From positions 62,001-126,000 of the forward strand of contig JANQPA010000114.1 of the NCBI GenBank assembly GCA_028285545.1: a stretch of DNA of 64,000 nt, in the 5' to 3' direction. Source of the DNA: Saprospiraceae bacterium. Lineage in GTDB: Bacteria > Bacteroidota > Bacteroidia > Chitinophagales > Saprospiraceae. Position numbers and translations under genes: made by a program. Below, piece by piece: positions 53,786 through 62,777 of this stretch; position 1 is the stretch's first letter, and each line of letters begins with the position of its first letter. The notes under the pieces were generated by a model. It was not told the origin of the DNA, ran no database searches, and saw nothing but the letters and a program-made list of their open reading frames with translations.

Positions 53786-54706
53786 ATGGCAAAACTTCAG
53801 GAACCCAAATACGTGTCATGGAATGGAAAACTTATAGGATGGAAAGATGCAACCCTCCAAATAGATTGTGAGGGAGTAAAAAGAGGTTTAAATGTCTTTG
53901 AAGGAATAAAAGGATATTGGCACGATGATGGAAACTTTGGAATAATCCAGTTGGAAAAGCATTTTAAAAGATTTGAGCAATCCGCAAAAATGCTTTACAT
54001 CCCTTTTGACTGGTCTTATGAAAAATTCAGAGATTGTGTTTTCACATTGATGAGAGAATTACTTATTCCTGAAAAAGATATGTGGATGAGAACCACCTTA
54101 TTTGCAGTTGAAGGGCATTGGGGGGTGGACACCAAAGCAGACATGGTAATGACAGCCTTCAATCATCCCAAAGAATTACCTTCTCCTATCAATTTAGGAA
54201 TAAGTACCTGGCAAAGAAGTATTGATGCTTCACTACCATACCGTATTAAAGCGGGCACAAATTACCAGGTAGGACGACTGGCCAGAATTGAAGGAAGGCA
54301 AAAAAATTGCCAGGAAATGATTCTATTAAATCGCTGGGGGAGGGTAGCAGAAGCAACAGGATCCTGTTTATTAATGGTTCGTAATAATCAGATTATTACA
54401 CCGCCAGCCTATGAAGGAGCATTGGAAAGTATCACGGTTGATCTTGTTGAATCTATAGCCAAATCAATGGGAATGGATTTTATACGCCGACCCATTGATA
54501 GAACGGAACTTATGATTGCTGATGAATTGGCCATCTGCGGTACCCTTGCAGAATTGGTTCCCATTAAATCTATTGAAGGAATGGAAATAGATCCTCAGGG
54601 CCCACTTTTAGGAAAATTGAGAAAACAGTTCTTTGACATCGTCCGTGGAAGGCTTGAGCATCCATCCTTAGAACTTGAGTTTGTACCTTTAACAACTAAA
54701 GTTTAG
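53786..54706 (+). CDS. Class IV aminotransferase (branched-chain/D-amino acid type)
   Basis: The 306-residue protein is a fold-type IV PLP aminotransferase. The PLP lysine is in PYRIKAGTNYQVGRLAR (about residue 155), and RVAEATGSCLLMV holds the conserved Glu and the phosphate-binding loop. GTLAELVPIKSI provides the C-terminal phosphate contacts. BCAT and D-amino acid transaminase share this plan; sequence alone does not separate them. In a sugar block it might make an amino acid that is later attached to the polymer. It lies 29 bp after the PIG-L gene. Confidence 0.9.
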   Translation: MAKLQEPKYVSWNGKLIGWKDATLQIDCEGVKRGLNVFEGIKGYWHDDGNFGIIQLEKHFKRFEQSAKMLYIPFDWSYEKFRDCVFTLMRELLIPEKDMWMRTTLFAVEGHWGVDTKADMVMTAFNHPKELPSPINLGISTWQRSIDASLPYRIKAGTNYQVGRLARIEGRQKNCQEMILLNRWGRVAEATGSCLLMVRNNQIITPPAYEGALESITVDLVESIAKSMGMDFIRRPIDRTELMIADELAICGTLAELVPIKSIEGMEIDPQGPLLGKLRKQFFDIVRGRLEHPSLELEFVPLTTKV

Positions 54707-54747
54707 AATGTACCCTTTCCTCAAAGCAATGTTTTGATCATAACTTA

Positions 54748-56046
54748 ATGATGCCTATGGAGTTCAATTCAGGTACAGGAGACTTGATATATAGCTTTGC
54801 AGAAAAACTGTATCCTATTTGTCGAAGTATTACCGGTGATGGATTAAGGCAAACTCTAAAAATTTTGCAATCTGAGCTGCCCTTGGTCTTACATGAAGTC
54901 CCGACGGGAACTCCTGTATTGGATTGGACCATCCCTAAGGAATGGAATATTAAGGAGGCTTGGGTAAAAGGCCCGAATGGTGATAAAATCATTGATTTTC
55001 GGAATCATAACTTGCATATACTCAACTATAGCATACCCGTTCATGCACAGATGGACCTGCAAGAACTAAAAAAACATCTGTTTTCATTGCCTGAGCAACC
55101 AGATTTAATTCCCTACAGAACTTCCTATTATAAAGAAAACTGGGGTTTCTGCCTTGCTCATCGTCAATTGGAACAATTACCCGATGGTACTTATGAGGTG
55201 TTTATTGACTCGAGCCTTAAAAAAGGAAGCCTGACTTATGGCGAATTATTTATTCCGGGAAAACTAAGGGAGGAAATACTTTTTTCAGCTCATGTCTGTC
55301 ACCCTTCTTTAGCTAATGATAATCTTTCAGGGATAGGCCTGCTTACTCAACTCGCCAAGCAACTATTAGAAAAAAATAACAGATACTCCTTTCGATTTTT
55401 ATTTATACCTGGAACCATTGGATCTATTGCCTGGTTAGCCCTAAACGAAGAAAAAATCAAAAATATAAAAGCAGGTCTGGTGGCTTCCCTTCTTGGGGAT
55501 TCAGGATCTTTTACTTATAAAAAAAGTCGACGGGGAGACACTGAGATTGACAGAATAGTAAGCTACGTATTATCACATTCCAATAAACCTTATTCGATTA
55601 AGGATTTCTTTCCTTATGGTTACGATGAAAGGCAGTTTTGTTCTCCAGGTTTCAATTTAGCGGTAGGTAACCTGACTCGATCTCAATTCGGGGAGTACCC
55701 TGAATATCACACTTCAGGCGATAATCTTGATTTAATTCAGCCAATCTTTTTGGAAGAATCTTTTCAATTATTTGAAAAGGTGGTAAAATGTATGGACCAG
55801 AATAAATATTACAGAAATTTACAGCCCAAAGGAGAACCGCAATTGGGAAAACGTGGATTATATGAGGCCATCGGAGGGCAAAGTGATCAGAAACAATTAC
55901 AGCTTGCCATGTTATGGATTTTGAATATGGCTGACGGTCAACATAGTTTATTGGATATTGCTATCCAATCAGGTATTGCCTTTGACCTGCTTCATAAAAT
56001 AAGTCAAATACTGGAGAAAAAGGAATTGATTGAAGAAATACCTTGA
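54748..56046 (+). CDS. DUF4910-type protein, aminopeptidase-like
   Basis: This 432-residue protein matches the DUF4910 layout with an M28-like zinc aminopeptidase fold. Candidate ligands are the His residues in FSAHVCHPSLANDNLSG (about 190-206, also an Asp), and YHTSGDNLD near residue 325. The C-terminal part (about 345-432) looks like a small winged-helix domain. Function is not established for the family; association with polysaccharide genes suggests removal of an amino acid or peptide from a sugar-linked group, or synthesis in reverse. It ends the plus-strand operon. Confidence 0.8.
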   Translation: MMPMEFNSGTGDLIYSFAEKLYPICRSITGDGLRQTLKILQSELPLVLHEVPTGTPVLDWTIPKEWNIKEAWVKGPNGDKIIDFRNHNLHILNYSIPVHAQMDLQELKKHLFSLPEQPDLIPYRTSYYKENWGFCLAHRQLEQLPDGTYEVFIDSSLKKGSLTYGELFIPGKLREEILFSAHVCHPSLANDNLSGIGLLTQLAKQLLEKNNRYSFRFLFIPGTIGSIAWLALNEEKIKNIKAGLVASLLGDSGSFTYKKSRRGDTEIDRIVSYVLSHSNKPYSIKDFFPYGYDERQFCSPGFNLAVGNLTRSQFGEYPEYHTSGDNLDLIQPIFLEESFQLFEKVVKCMDQNKYYRNLQPKGEPQLGKRGLYEAIGGQSDQKQLQLAMLWILNMADGQHSLLDIAIQSGIAFDLLHKISQILEKKELIEEIP

Positions 56047-56205
56047 ATAATCTTATTATAATTTGGCTCTCAAATTAAGAGATCAACTTCTTACCAGGAC
56101 GTAATAACCACAAAAATCCTTTCTTACTATTCGAAATTAGAAGAAATAAATTGGCCATTAGAAAAGAGAATTCATTTCTCCTAAATTTCGATGGAATGCC
56201 CGCCG

Positions 56206-57387
56206 CTATAATATTTCAAATTCTCCCTTGTAGCCAAGACTTATGGCATGATCCTTAATTTCTTGTTGATAGGTAGGATTAGAAATGATAAGTACATCTA
56301 TTGCCTGATTCTGGAGATTTTCAGGGGCACCTACCAAGAATCCTGATCTAGGTAAAAATTTGTTCTGTCGATGCGGGTTAATGTCTATTACCAGGGAAAT
56401 TAAGTCGTGATCAGGAAAAACGCTAAGAAAATTGATCGCTCTCATCCCTGCACCCCATAAGGCTACTTTACTTCCTTTCTGTGTCCACTCTTCTATTAAT
56501 GATTTCCATTTTGCCAGTCCTTTATCAAAAGCTTCCGAAAATTCAGTAAAAGACTTGATTCTTGCACTTTGTTTTTGATCATCAACCTGATAAGAATAGT
56601 TTTTGCTTATTGGTTTTCCAAAGACTCCCATGTAATTACCTTTCAGGAAGGGCTCAATCCGTACTACTTCAAAACCGGCTTCCTTGTATATTTGAGTAAT
56701 AGATTCTGGAGTAAACCAGGATCTTTTGGCGTAGCCGATATTCCATGTTAATTTGTTCTCGAAAGTATTTAAGGCATTAGGAACTTCTACATAAATACCA
56801 ATTGGATCAATTTCTTTTAGATTATTATTAAATAGTTTGATAAAAGCTAAAGGATCATCTAGTTCGTCCACAACATGCCGACACATAATGAAGTCGGCTT
56901 TGTGTTCGGATTGCGCTTCGTTGTAATATTCTTTAATGAAATTAATTTGATTAGGATTAAATTCCAGATTATCTGAATTTTCATAACTGGGATCAATCCC
57001 AATCCCGGTATTATTGCCCAATTGACACAATTCTACTAAAAAATGCCCCTTGCCACAACCAGCATCTAAAATGACCTTATTTGATAATTTAAAATCATTG
57101 ATTAAAATGTTTAATAATTTCTTATTAAACTCCTGATACATGCTGGAGTAGTGCATAGCCATTTCATATTTTGTAAAATCGATTTTTTCTGGCTCATATG
57201 CTCTATTATAAATGTAATGGCAAGCCTTGCAGAACACCAATTCAATATTTCCAGTAGGGGCCTTTTCAGCCTGTTCTTTGCTAGAAAGTAATATTCCATC
57301 CTGAGTAGGAATTTCTTCAACTTGAAAAAAATCATTCACATTATCTTGTTGACAAATTGGGCATGTAGGAACTGCTTGATGATTCAT
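56206..57387 (-). CDS. Second C-methyltransferase-like protein
   Basis: The 393-residue protein has the same plan as the C-methyltransferase at 50928: N-terminal CPIC and CKAC zinc-site motifs (about 9-55), SAM motif VILDAGCGKGHFLVEL (about 104-119) and a C-terminal domain with KVALWGAGMRAINFL (about 304-318). It is on the opposite strand from the operon, converging with the DUF4910 gene, so it has its own promoter. Either it serves the same locus with a different sugar or it closes a neighbouring cluster. The clear GxGxG-like loop makes catalysis likely. Confidence 0.85.
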   Translation of the reverse strand: MNHQAVPTCPICQQDNVNDFFQVEEIPTQDGILLSSKEQAEKAPTGNIELVFCKACHYIYNRAYEPEKIDFTKYEMAMHYSSMYQEFNKKLLNILINDFKLSNKVILDAGCGKGHFLVELCQLGNNTGIGIDPSYENSDNLEFNPNQINFIKEYYNEAQSEHKADFIMCRHVVDELDDPLAFIKLFNNNLKEIDPIGIYVEVPNALNTFENKLTWNIGYAKRSWFTPESITQIYKEAGFEVVRIEPFLKGNYMGVFGKPISKNYSYQVDDQKQSARIKSFTEFSEAFDKGLAKWKSLIEEWTQKGSKVALWGAGMRAINFLSVFPDHDLISLVIDINPHRQNKFLPRSGFLVGAPENLQNQAIDVLIISNPTYQQEIKDHAISLGYKGEFEIL

Positions 57388-57573
57388 TGCGTTATATTTC
57401 TTGTTACCTTTGAGTAAAATATTTAAATGGCACTTAAACAGTAGTTTTATCCTTGTTCTAGAGAAAAATAAGATTGTTTTTTATCACCAGGATAAATCTT
57501 CCCGATAAATTTATCATTTATCATAATTCTATTATTCTAAATCCATAATTTTTTAAACTTTGCCAATTAAAAA

Positions 57574-57996
57574 ATGATGAATTCCTTTAGAAATCACTAT
57601 TCCTTATCCAACGAAGAATTTGAAATTCAGTTTCAAAATGCCAGAATGAATCCTTCTTTATTCAGCCATGAGGCTCACCTGAGATTGGCTTGGATTCATA
57701 TTAAAAAGTATGGAGTAAAGCAGGCGGTTGAAAATATATGCAGCCAAATAAAACAGTTTGATAAAAAATATGGTGATGGAACAAAATACAATGTTACCAT
57801 TACGGTAGCTGCGGTATATGCAGTTCACCACTTTATGCAAAAAACAAATGCCGACACTTTTGAGGAATATATTCAGACCAATGGAAAATTAATAACTCAT
57901 TTCAAAGAGTTAATTAATTCCCATTACAGTTGGGATATATTCCAAGATGAAATGGCCAGGCAGGATTATTTAGAACCAGATTTGCAGCCATTTTAA
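57574..57996 (+). CDS. Conserved hypothetical protein, 140 residues
   Basis: I recognise a pattern (SHEAHLRLAWIHIKKYG followed by HFMQKTNADTFEEYIQTN) that I associate with small uncharacterised all-helical proteins, but no named family. The protein has no signal peptide or membrane segment and should be cytoplasmic. It lies divergently from the second C-methyltransferase and ends 12 bp before the convergent FG-GAP gene. Its codon use and composition look native. Function unknown. Confidence 0.65.
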   Translation: MMNSFRNHYSLSNEEFEIQFQNARMNPSLFSHEAHLRLAWIHIKKYGVKQAVENICSQIKQFDKKYGDGTKYNVTITVAAVYAVHHFMQKTNADTFEEYIQTNGKLITHFKELINSHYSWDIFQDEMARQDYLEPDLQPF

Positions 57997-58008
57997 TGAT
58001 TTCTTTGC

Positions 58009-59445
58009 TTAGGGGGCACTGATGATCTTGTATTGTTGTTTGCCAACCTTAATAAAATAAATTCCAGCAGCTAAAGGTTCAAGCTCACACATGAATAGTC
58101 CATCTCCTTTTTTCTCAGGATTGAGGACTGCTACTTCTTTTCCTTGTGTGTCAAATATTTTGACCCTTTTCAACTGCTTTTCTCTGCTTTGAATATAGAA
58201 ATAATCTGAAACGGGATTGGGATAAATTAATACTTTGGATGAGTTGCTTAGATCGACTTCCTCTGAATTTGTGCTAAGGTTTCTAAGCAATAATAAGTCT
58301 TGATTATTACTTTGGGGTAATTTGCGATCACATATATAAATATCACGAAGCCCATCTCCGTTTAAGTCTGCTGCAATTACCCCCAGGGCATCTAGGAAAT
58401 AGTTTTTGCCAAGAATGCTTTGAGTACTGTTGGTAAAGTTTCCCTTGCCGTCATTTTCATATATTTTTATAGGCCCTCCAAAAACATTGCATACAATGAG
58501 ATCCAAATCCATATCTAAATCAACGTCTTCAAAAATGGCATCTATGGTATGATCAGAGTCTTTTGGCAGTTGAGAATTGGTAGCATCAGAAAAGTTTCCC
58601 TTTCCATCATTAAGGAGCAGTCGATTTTGGGCGTTTTTCCCCTGAATAAAGGCAACATTGGAAAGAAAAATGTCTAAATCGTTATCTGCATCTACATCTC
58701 CAAACGTAACTTTTCGGGTTTCAATATTGAGTCCACGAGGAAGCAGGGTAGAAGTTTTATCGCTAAACACGCCTTGTCCATTATTTATGTGCAGTGCATT
58801 CCCATTTTCATTGCCCTCGAAAAGATCTAGATCGCCGTCTCCATCCACATCTGCCAAGGCAAGATCCTGAGTAGTTCTACTCAGTTGGGTTATTCTGTTG
58901 TTCTCAGTGGAGAAGGTGCCATCACCTTTGTTAATAAGTATGGTTGTGCCCCCTTCATTTCCAAAAAGAAGATCGGGCAGCTGATCTCCATTTAGATCCG
59001 CACAAATAACTGCATTGGATTCGGAATCAGGTAAGGAGAAAGGGGCGGCACTAAATTTGCCTTTACCATCACCAAGATAATATTCATGAACCTGGCTGCG
59101 ACCTAACTTTACATCATCTTCGCTACAAAATACCAGATCCAGGTTTTTATCATTATTAAAATCAGCAATGACAACATCTTCGCTGTCATGTCCTACTTGT
59201 GGAAGGTTGCCCACAGTACCATTGGTGAAAATCCCATTCCCGTCATTCAGCAAAATGGTATTGGCTTGGAATTCATTGGCCAATACGATATCCAAATCAC
59301 CGTCACCATCAATATCGGCAGCCCGGACATCCATGCTTTGTCCCTGACTACCGTTTAAGGGGAGGTTCTGGCTGGCTGCAGTAAATAATTGCGCATTTAA
59401 ATAAAGGGGGCTAATAAAAAATAACAGTCGGATGATTTCTTTCAT
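58009..59445 (-). CDS. FG-GAP/VCBS-repeat secreted protein with T9SS sorting domain
   Basis: The 478-residue protein begins with a signal peptide (about 1-19) and contains about seven FG-GAP/VCBS repeats, each with a calcium-binding DxDxDGDxD loop (for example DIDGDGDLD, DVDGDGDLD, DVDADNDLD). They should fold into a beta-propeller similar to integrin alpha chains. The end (about 395-478) is a type A T9SS sorting domain (VLIYPNPVSDYFYI, KIFDTQGKEV, AAGIYFIKV), so it is exported and probably surface-attached. It may bind partner proteins or sugars; no catalytic residues are seen. Confidence 0.92.
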   Translation of the reverse strand: MKEIIRLLFFISPLYLNAQLFTAASQNLPLNGSQGQSMDVRAADIDGDGDLDIVLANEFQANTILLNDGNGIFTNGTVGNLPQVGHDSEDVVIADFNNDKNLDLVFCSEDDVKLGRSQVHEYYLGDGKGKFSAAPFSLPDSESNAVICADLNGDQLPDLLFGNEGGTTILINKGDGTFSTENNRITQLSRTTQDLALADVDGDGDLDLFEGNENGNALHINNGQGVFSDKTSTLLPRGLNIETRKVTFGDVDADNDLDIFLSNVAFIQGKNAQNRLLLNDGKGNFSDATNSQLPKDSDHTIDAIFEDVDLDMDLDLIVCNVFGGPIKIYENDGKGNFTNSTQSILGKNYFLDALGVIAADLNGDGLRDIYICDRKLPQSNNQDLLLLRNLSTNSEEVDLSNSSKVLIYPNPVSDYFYIQSREKQLKRVKIFDTQGKEVAVLNPEKKGDGLFMCELEPLAAGIYFIKVGKQQYKIISAP

Positions 59446-59522
59446 GATAAGCTAGCTTTATGACAAATGTAGAAAATCGATTTCCGGGAAGTTGGTAAAA
59501 AAACGAACAGATAATGGGCTGG

Positions 59523-60365
59523 CTAGGAATACTCCCATTGTCTCAAATAACTATTTTTGCCTTCTAACAAAAAACCAGTTTGTTGCTGGAGGTAATCCGA
59601 TGGAGAAAGACCAACAATAGCCTTAAAATCTTTAAAAAAATGACTGAGATCATAATAATTCAAATCGAATGCTATGTTGGAAATAATGCCCTTGTGACTA
59701 CTTTGCTGCAGAAGTAGGCTTGCTTTTTTGACACGGATAAGACGAGCATATTGTTTGGGTGAGAGGCCAATATTGTTTTTAAATATTTTCTCAATATATC
59801 TCCGACTGGAACCAATGCTTCGATTTAGAGAATCTATATCCAGGGTGCCGTCACTTGAATAAATTGCCTTAACAGCTAAGGGTAGGAAAGGGTGTTGAAG
59901 TGATTGATTAGCTAATTTTTTTAAAAAGATAGCATCTAATAATGGAAAATCATCCTCTAAGGAGTCGAGGCTGGAAAAATGTATAGCTAATTGTCCGAAT
60001 TCGTTTTCAAGGTATGAAAATTCAAATTTGCATATTTGATTGGTGAATTGAAAAAAAGGTGTTTTGAAAAGCAAGTGAGGGGTCCAGGGATATAGTTTAA
60101 TGAATAATAATTTTGCTCCTTTCGAAAGTTTTACTCTTGCCCCTTGGGTCATCTGGCCAATCATGCCAAAATTAGAGAATGAAAAAACTTGCTTTTCTTT
60201 TTTGAGAGTTAGTTCCGCTCTTGGATTTATTTGGATAAAAATTTCGGGAAAACCGTCTGGAATAAGATCAAGATGCTGGGCCTGGTCATAGCATTCCATC
60301 TGCCAATAACCCTGAATAAAATTTGCCAGACGCGAATCAGGGTTTTGCCGATAAAACGTTATCAT
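59523..60365 (-). CDS. AraC-family transcriptional regulator
   Basis: This 280-residue cytoplasmic protein has an N-terminal sensor-like domain (about 1-150) of a type seen in many Bacteroidota AraC proteins. Two helix-turn-helix motifs follow (about 175-270), with SIGSSRRYIEKIFKNNIGLS and IAFDLNYYDLSHFFKDFKA matching the two AraC recognition helices. It would bind upstream of an unknown target. The nearest same-strand gene is the FG-GAP protein 77 bp downstream, and the FAD oxidoreductase lies 153 bp upstream, so either could be a target. Ligand unknown. Confidence 0.9.
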   Translation of the reverse strand: MITFYRQNPDSRLANFIQGYWQMECYDQAQHLDLIPDGFPEIFIQINPRAELTLKKEKQVFSFSNFGMIGQMTQGARVKLSKGAKLLFIKLYPWTPHLLFKTPFFQFTNQICKFEFSYLENEFGQLAIHFSSLDSLEDDFPLLDAIFLKKLANQSLQHPFLPLAVKAIYSSDGTLDIDSLNRSIGSSRRYIEKIFKNNIGLSPKQYARLIRVKKASLLLQQSSHKGIISNIAFDLNYYDLSHFFKDFKAIVGLSPSDYLQQQTGFLLEGKNSYLRQWEYS

Positions 60366-60518
60366 ACTTTGTATTTTTCCCTAATCTACACTTGACTTGG
60401 GATCTCTCCAAGGCGGAACGGTCAAAATAGCCGTTTTTGCTAATTTTAGCTTTTCTACAAAAGAAAACAAAACCTTTTACTTCAACTTACTTCGCCCGTT
60501 TTAGGTGCATACTTCTAA

Positions 60519-61802
60519 TTACTTCGCTAATAAAACTCTCCACATAATTTGGGGCTGCAACAAAATCATGGGGCTGGATACCAAATTAAGGACCTTAATA
60601 AAGGATTTATAAACCACAGGGTCTTGATTTATTATTCGACTTACCTTATTAAAGTACCGCAGCATTAAGCCGGGGATAGGTGGAGGAGTACCTAAAGTTT
60701 CTGGAAACTTAAAATCTTCAGTCACCGTTAATTCCCAGGGGGTTCGAATGGTATTGGCCACCTTTTTAAAATAGGGCTTCCAGAAGGACTGTCCATGATT
60801 TTGTCTCAAAAAATCATCTAATATTTGTGCTTGCATAGCAGCAGAGCTCATCCCTTGGCCATAAATGGGGTTGAGACGACAAACGGAATCACCAAGAGGA
60901 AGTATCCCCTCCGGGAAGCGGCTTAATTTTTCATAATGTAACCATCTGACCACCGGAATATTATAAGAGTGTAGTTCTGTTAAAACCTCTCTTCCTTTAA
61001 TGGCCTGGTAAATATCCTGAGTTTGCAGACTTTTCGTGTATTCAATAAAGCTATCAATACTTTTTGGAGGCTGGTCATTTATTCTTCCCTGTACGGTAAC
61101 AATCATTCGTCCATTTTCAATAGGTTGGACGGTTCCGTGCTTAGAGTCGTTTGGTGGATTGGAATTGATGTTGATAAGGGTTTGGAAATGATCTTCTCTG
61201 GAAAAAACACAAGAGGTGTACTTTAAATTGATTTTTACCTCCTCAGCTTCCGGCCGCTCATAACCAAATTCTTCGAGTTCCTTGGCCAATCTGGATCCAA
61301 AGCCTCTAGCATCGATTATCAGGTCTGCCGAAAAGGGGCCTTTATCCGTTTCTACACCATGAATTCTATGATCTTGATAGAAAAATCCTTGGATTTTAGT
61401 GGAATCAATAATTTTAACATTAGGAATTTGGAGGAGGCGTGATCGCACATTATACTCCAGAAGTGCCCGACTCATCATTGCTGAGTTAACACCAGTTGTA
61501 ATTTGGGGCCGATAGCCCCCTTCATGGTACCATTTAAAAAATTTACCAAGATCTCCAGCGATCGCTCCTTGTTGGACAAGAGATTTCATTAAACCGGGGA
61601 AATAATATTCCAGAATATTATGTCCTTTGGATAACAGGATGTGCAGGTGATTGTCTTGCGGAATTCCCTTTCTATTGGTGACCTGATCAATGATTTCATC
61701 TTTTTCTAAGACACTAACCTCTTCAAAATGATCCGAGCAAACTCTGGCTGCCAGTATTCCGGCCATACTAGAGCCAATTATCAGGGCTTTTTTGGTTTTC
61801 AT
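60519..61802 (-). CDS. FAD-dependent oxidoreductase / monooxygenase-like
   Basis: The 427-residue protein has an N-terminal FAD-binding dinucleotide fold (LIIGSSMAGILAARV, about 7-21) and the second FAD motif GILPLGDSVCRLNPIYGQGM (about 312-331). Between them lies the substrate domain. The pattern fits group A flavoprotein monooxygenases and related dehydrogenases. The substrate is unknown. It is on the same strand as the AraC-type regulator gene that follows it. There is no partner ferredoxin or reductase gene nearby. Confidence 0.87.
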   Translation of the reverse strand: MKTKKALIIGSSMAGILAARVCSDHFEEVSVLEKDEIIDQVTNRKGIPQDNHLHILLSKGHNILEYYFPGLMKSLVQQGAIAGDLGKFFKWYHEGGYRPQITTGVNSAMMSRALLEYNVRSRLLQIPNVKIIDSTKIQGFFYQDHRIHGVETDKGPFSADLIIDARGFGSRLAKELEEFGYERPEAEEVKINLKYTSCVFSREDHFQTLININSNPPNDSKHGTVQPIENGRMIVTVQGRINDQPPKSIDSFIEYTKSLQTQDIYQAIKGREVLTELHSYNIPVVRWLHYEKLSRFPEGILPLGDSVCRLNPIYGQGMSSAAMQAQILDDFLRQNHGQSFWKPYFKKVANTIRTPWELTVTEDFKFPETLGTPPPIPGLMLRYFNKVSRIINQDPVVYKSFIKVLNLVSSPMILLQPQIMWRVLLAK

Positions 61803-62123
61803 TTTTACCTGGTTTTTTTACATTCTTATAAATTTAAGAATTTGAGGTGTAATGACTACCATTTCAAGAAAAGATAATTTTACCTGGCTTGGGTTTGAGT
61901 CATAAAAAAAGTATCCTGCGATTTAGTCGGAGGGCACTTAGTAATCATTCTATTCCGTGTAATTCATTCGAGTTGCATCCCAACTTGAGTAGTAGGTAGA
62001 AAGTAAAATGACGAATTGTTATTTTTTTCAGTAATGACCAACATCTTTAACCATAAGTCAAAAATCTTTCTACTTTTTACCTTAGACTTTCTACTAGCAA
62101 GTTGCGTGGGCAACTTGTGTCCA
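61803..62123. other. Intergenic region with palindromic repeat unit
   Basis: About 320 bp without a gene lie between two minus-strand genes. The right half (61969-62117) holds a unit bounded by palindromes related to the one at 24-72. The left half is AT-rich and must contain the promoter of the FAD oxidoreductase; nothing else is seen. Confidence 0.5.
61969..62117. repeat. Palindromic repeat pair related to the 24-72 palindrome
   Basis: At the left, CGAGTTG/CAACTTG flank a 5-nt loop (61969-61987). At the right, CAAGTTGC and GCAACTTG form a perfect 8-bp stem with loop GTGG (62098-62117). The inner flanks are also inverted: CAACTTGAGTAGTAGGTAGAAAG on the left reappears in part, reversed, as CTTTCTACTAGCAAGTTG on the right. 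The unit thus has inverted ends around about 110 bp. Its right end also abuts the stop codon of the TonB-C gene. Confidence 0.55.
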
Positions 62124-62483
62124 TTAATTTAATTCAAAGCTGATTTTAAGATTTACTGCTGCCTTGATAGATTTTCCATTCAATTTAGCAGGAATCCATT
62201 TAGGCATTGCTTCAATTACTTTTAAAGCAGGTATTTCGAAACAATAATTATCAGACTCTAGAATTCTTATGGCCATTGTTTTTCCCTTTTCATCAATAAA
62301 TAATTTGAATTTAACATCACCTTCCAGGCCATTTTTTCTAGCCTCTAAAGGGTAAACCAGGTGTTCTCCTATAAAGGATTGAAGGGCTTTATTACCCCCT
62401 GGGAAGGAAGGGGCCGTCTTTTCAAAATGATCAAATGAATTTGGATTAATGGTCATAAACATCAGGAACACTAGCGTTTTCAT
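62124..62483 (-). CDS. Small TonB C-terminal-domain protein
   Basis: This 119-residue protein is nearly all TonB C-terminal domain: YPLEARKNGLEGDVKFKLF, FIDEKGKTMAIRILES and AMPKWIPAKLNGKSI are the typical strand-loop segments. The N-terminus (MKTLVFLMFMTINPNS) looks like a weak signal peptide, so it is probably periplasmic and lacks the usual proline-rich spacer and anchoring helix. I chose ATG 62483; a longer frame from 62711 adds 76 residues without domain features and removes the signal-like start. It may be a degenerate or regulatory TonB relative. It is divergent from the membrane AraC gene. Confidence 0.75.
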   Translation of the reverse strand: MKTLVFLMFMTINPNSFDHFEKTAPSFPGGNKALQSFIGEHLVYPLEARKNGLEGDVKFKLFIDEKGKTMAIRILESDNYCFEIPALKVIEAMPKWIPAKLNGKSIKAAVNLKISFELN

Positions 62484-62777
62484 TTTTTGGTTTTTTACTT
62501 TGATAATTAATCGGGTATTTTGAAAGTTGCCCTCCAGTATTAAATTATGGAGTTGGACTTTCTTGGATATTGATTTCGAATACAAAGAAAGGGCTAAAGA
62601 ATGATGGATGATTGTGATTTTGATCCAACGGATTTCAAGTTTGAATAGCTGGTTTTTGACGGTAATTATCAGCTTTAAAATTTGGCTCAAAAACTTTGAA
62701 ATTTGAACCAATTGACAGATTTTTAAGCAAATGCATCTTTAAGGTTTGCTTATTTATTGAGTAACAATTAAGTAATA

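Noticed and set aside
62484-62711. 76-residue N-terminal extension of the TonB-C protein
   Set aside because: No domain or signal features; it lies in the divergent promoter region and the internal ATG gives a signal-like start.
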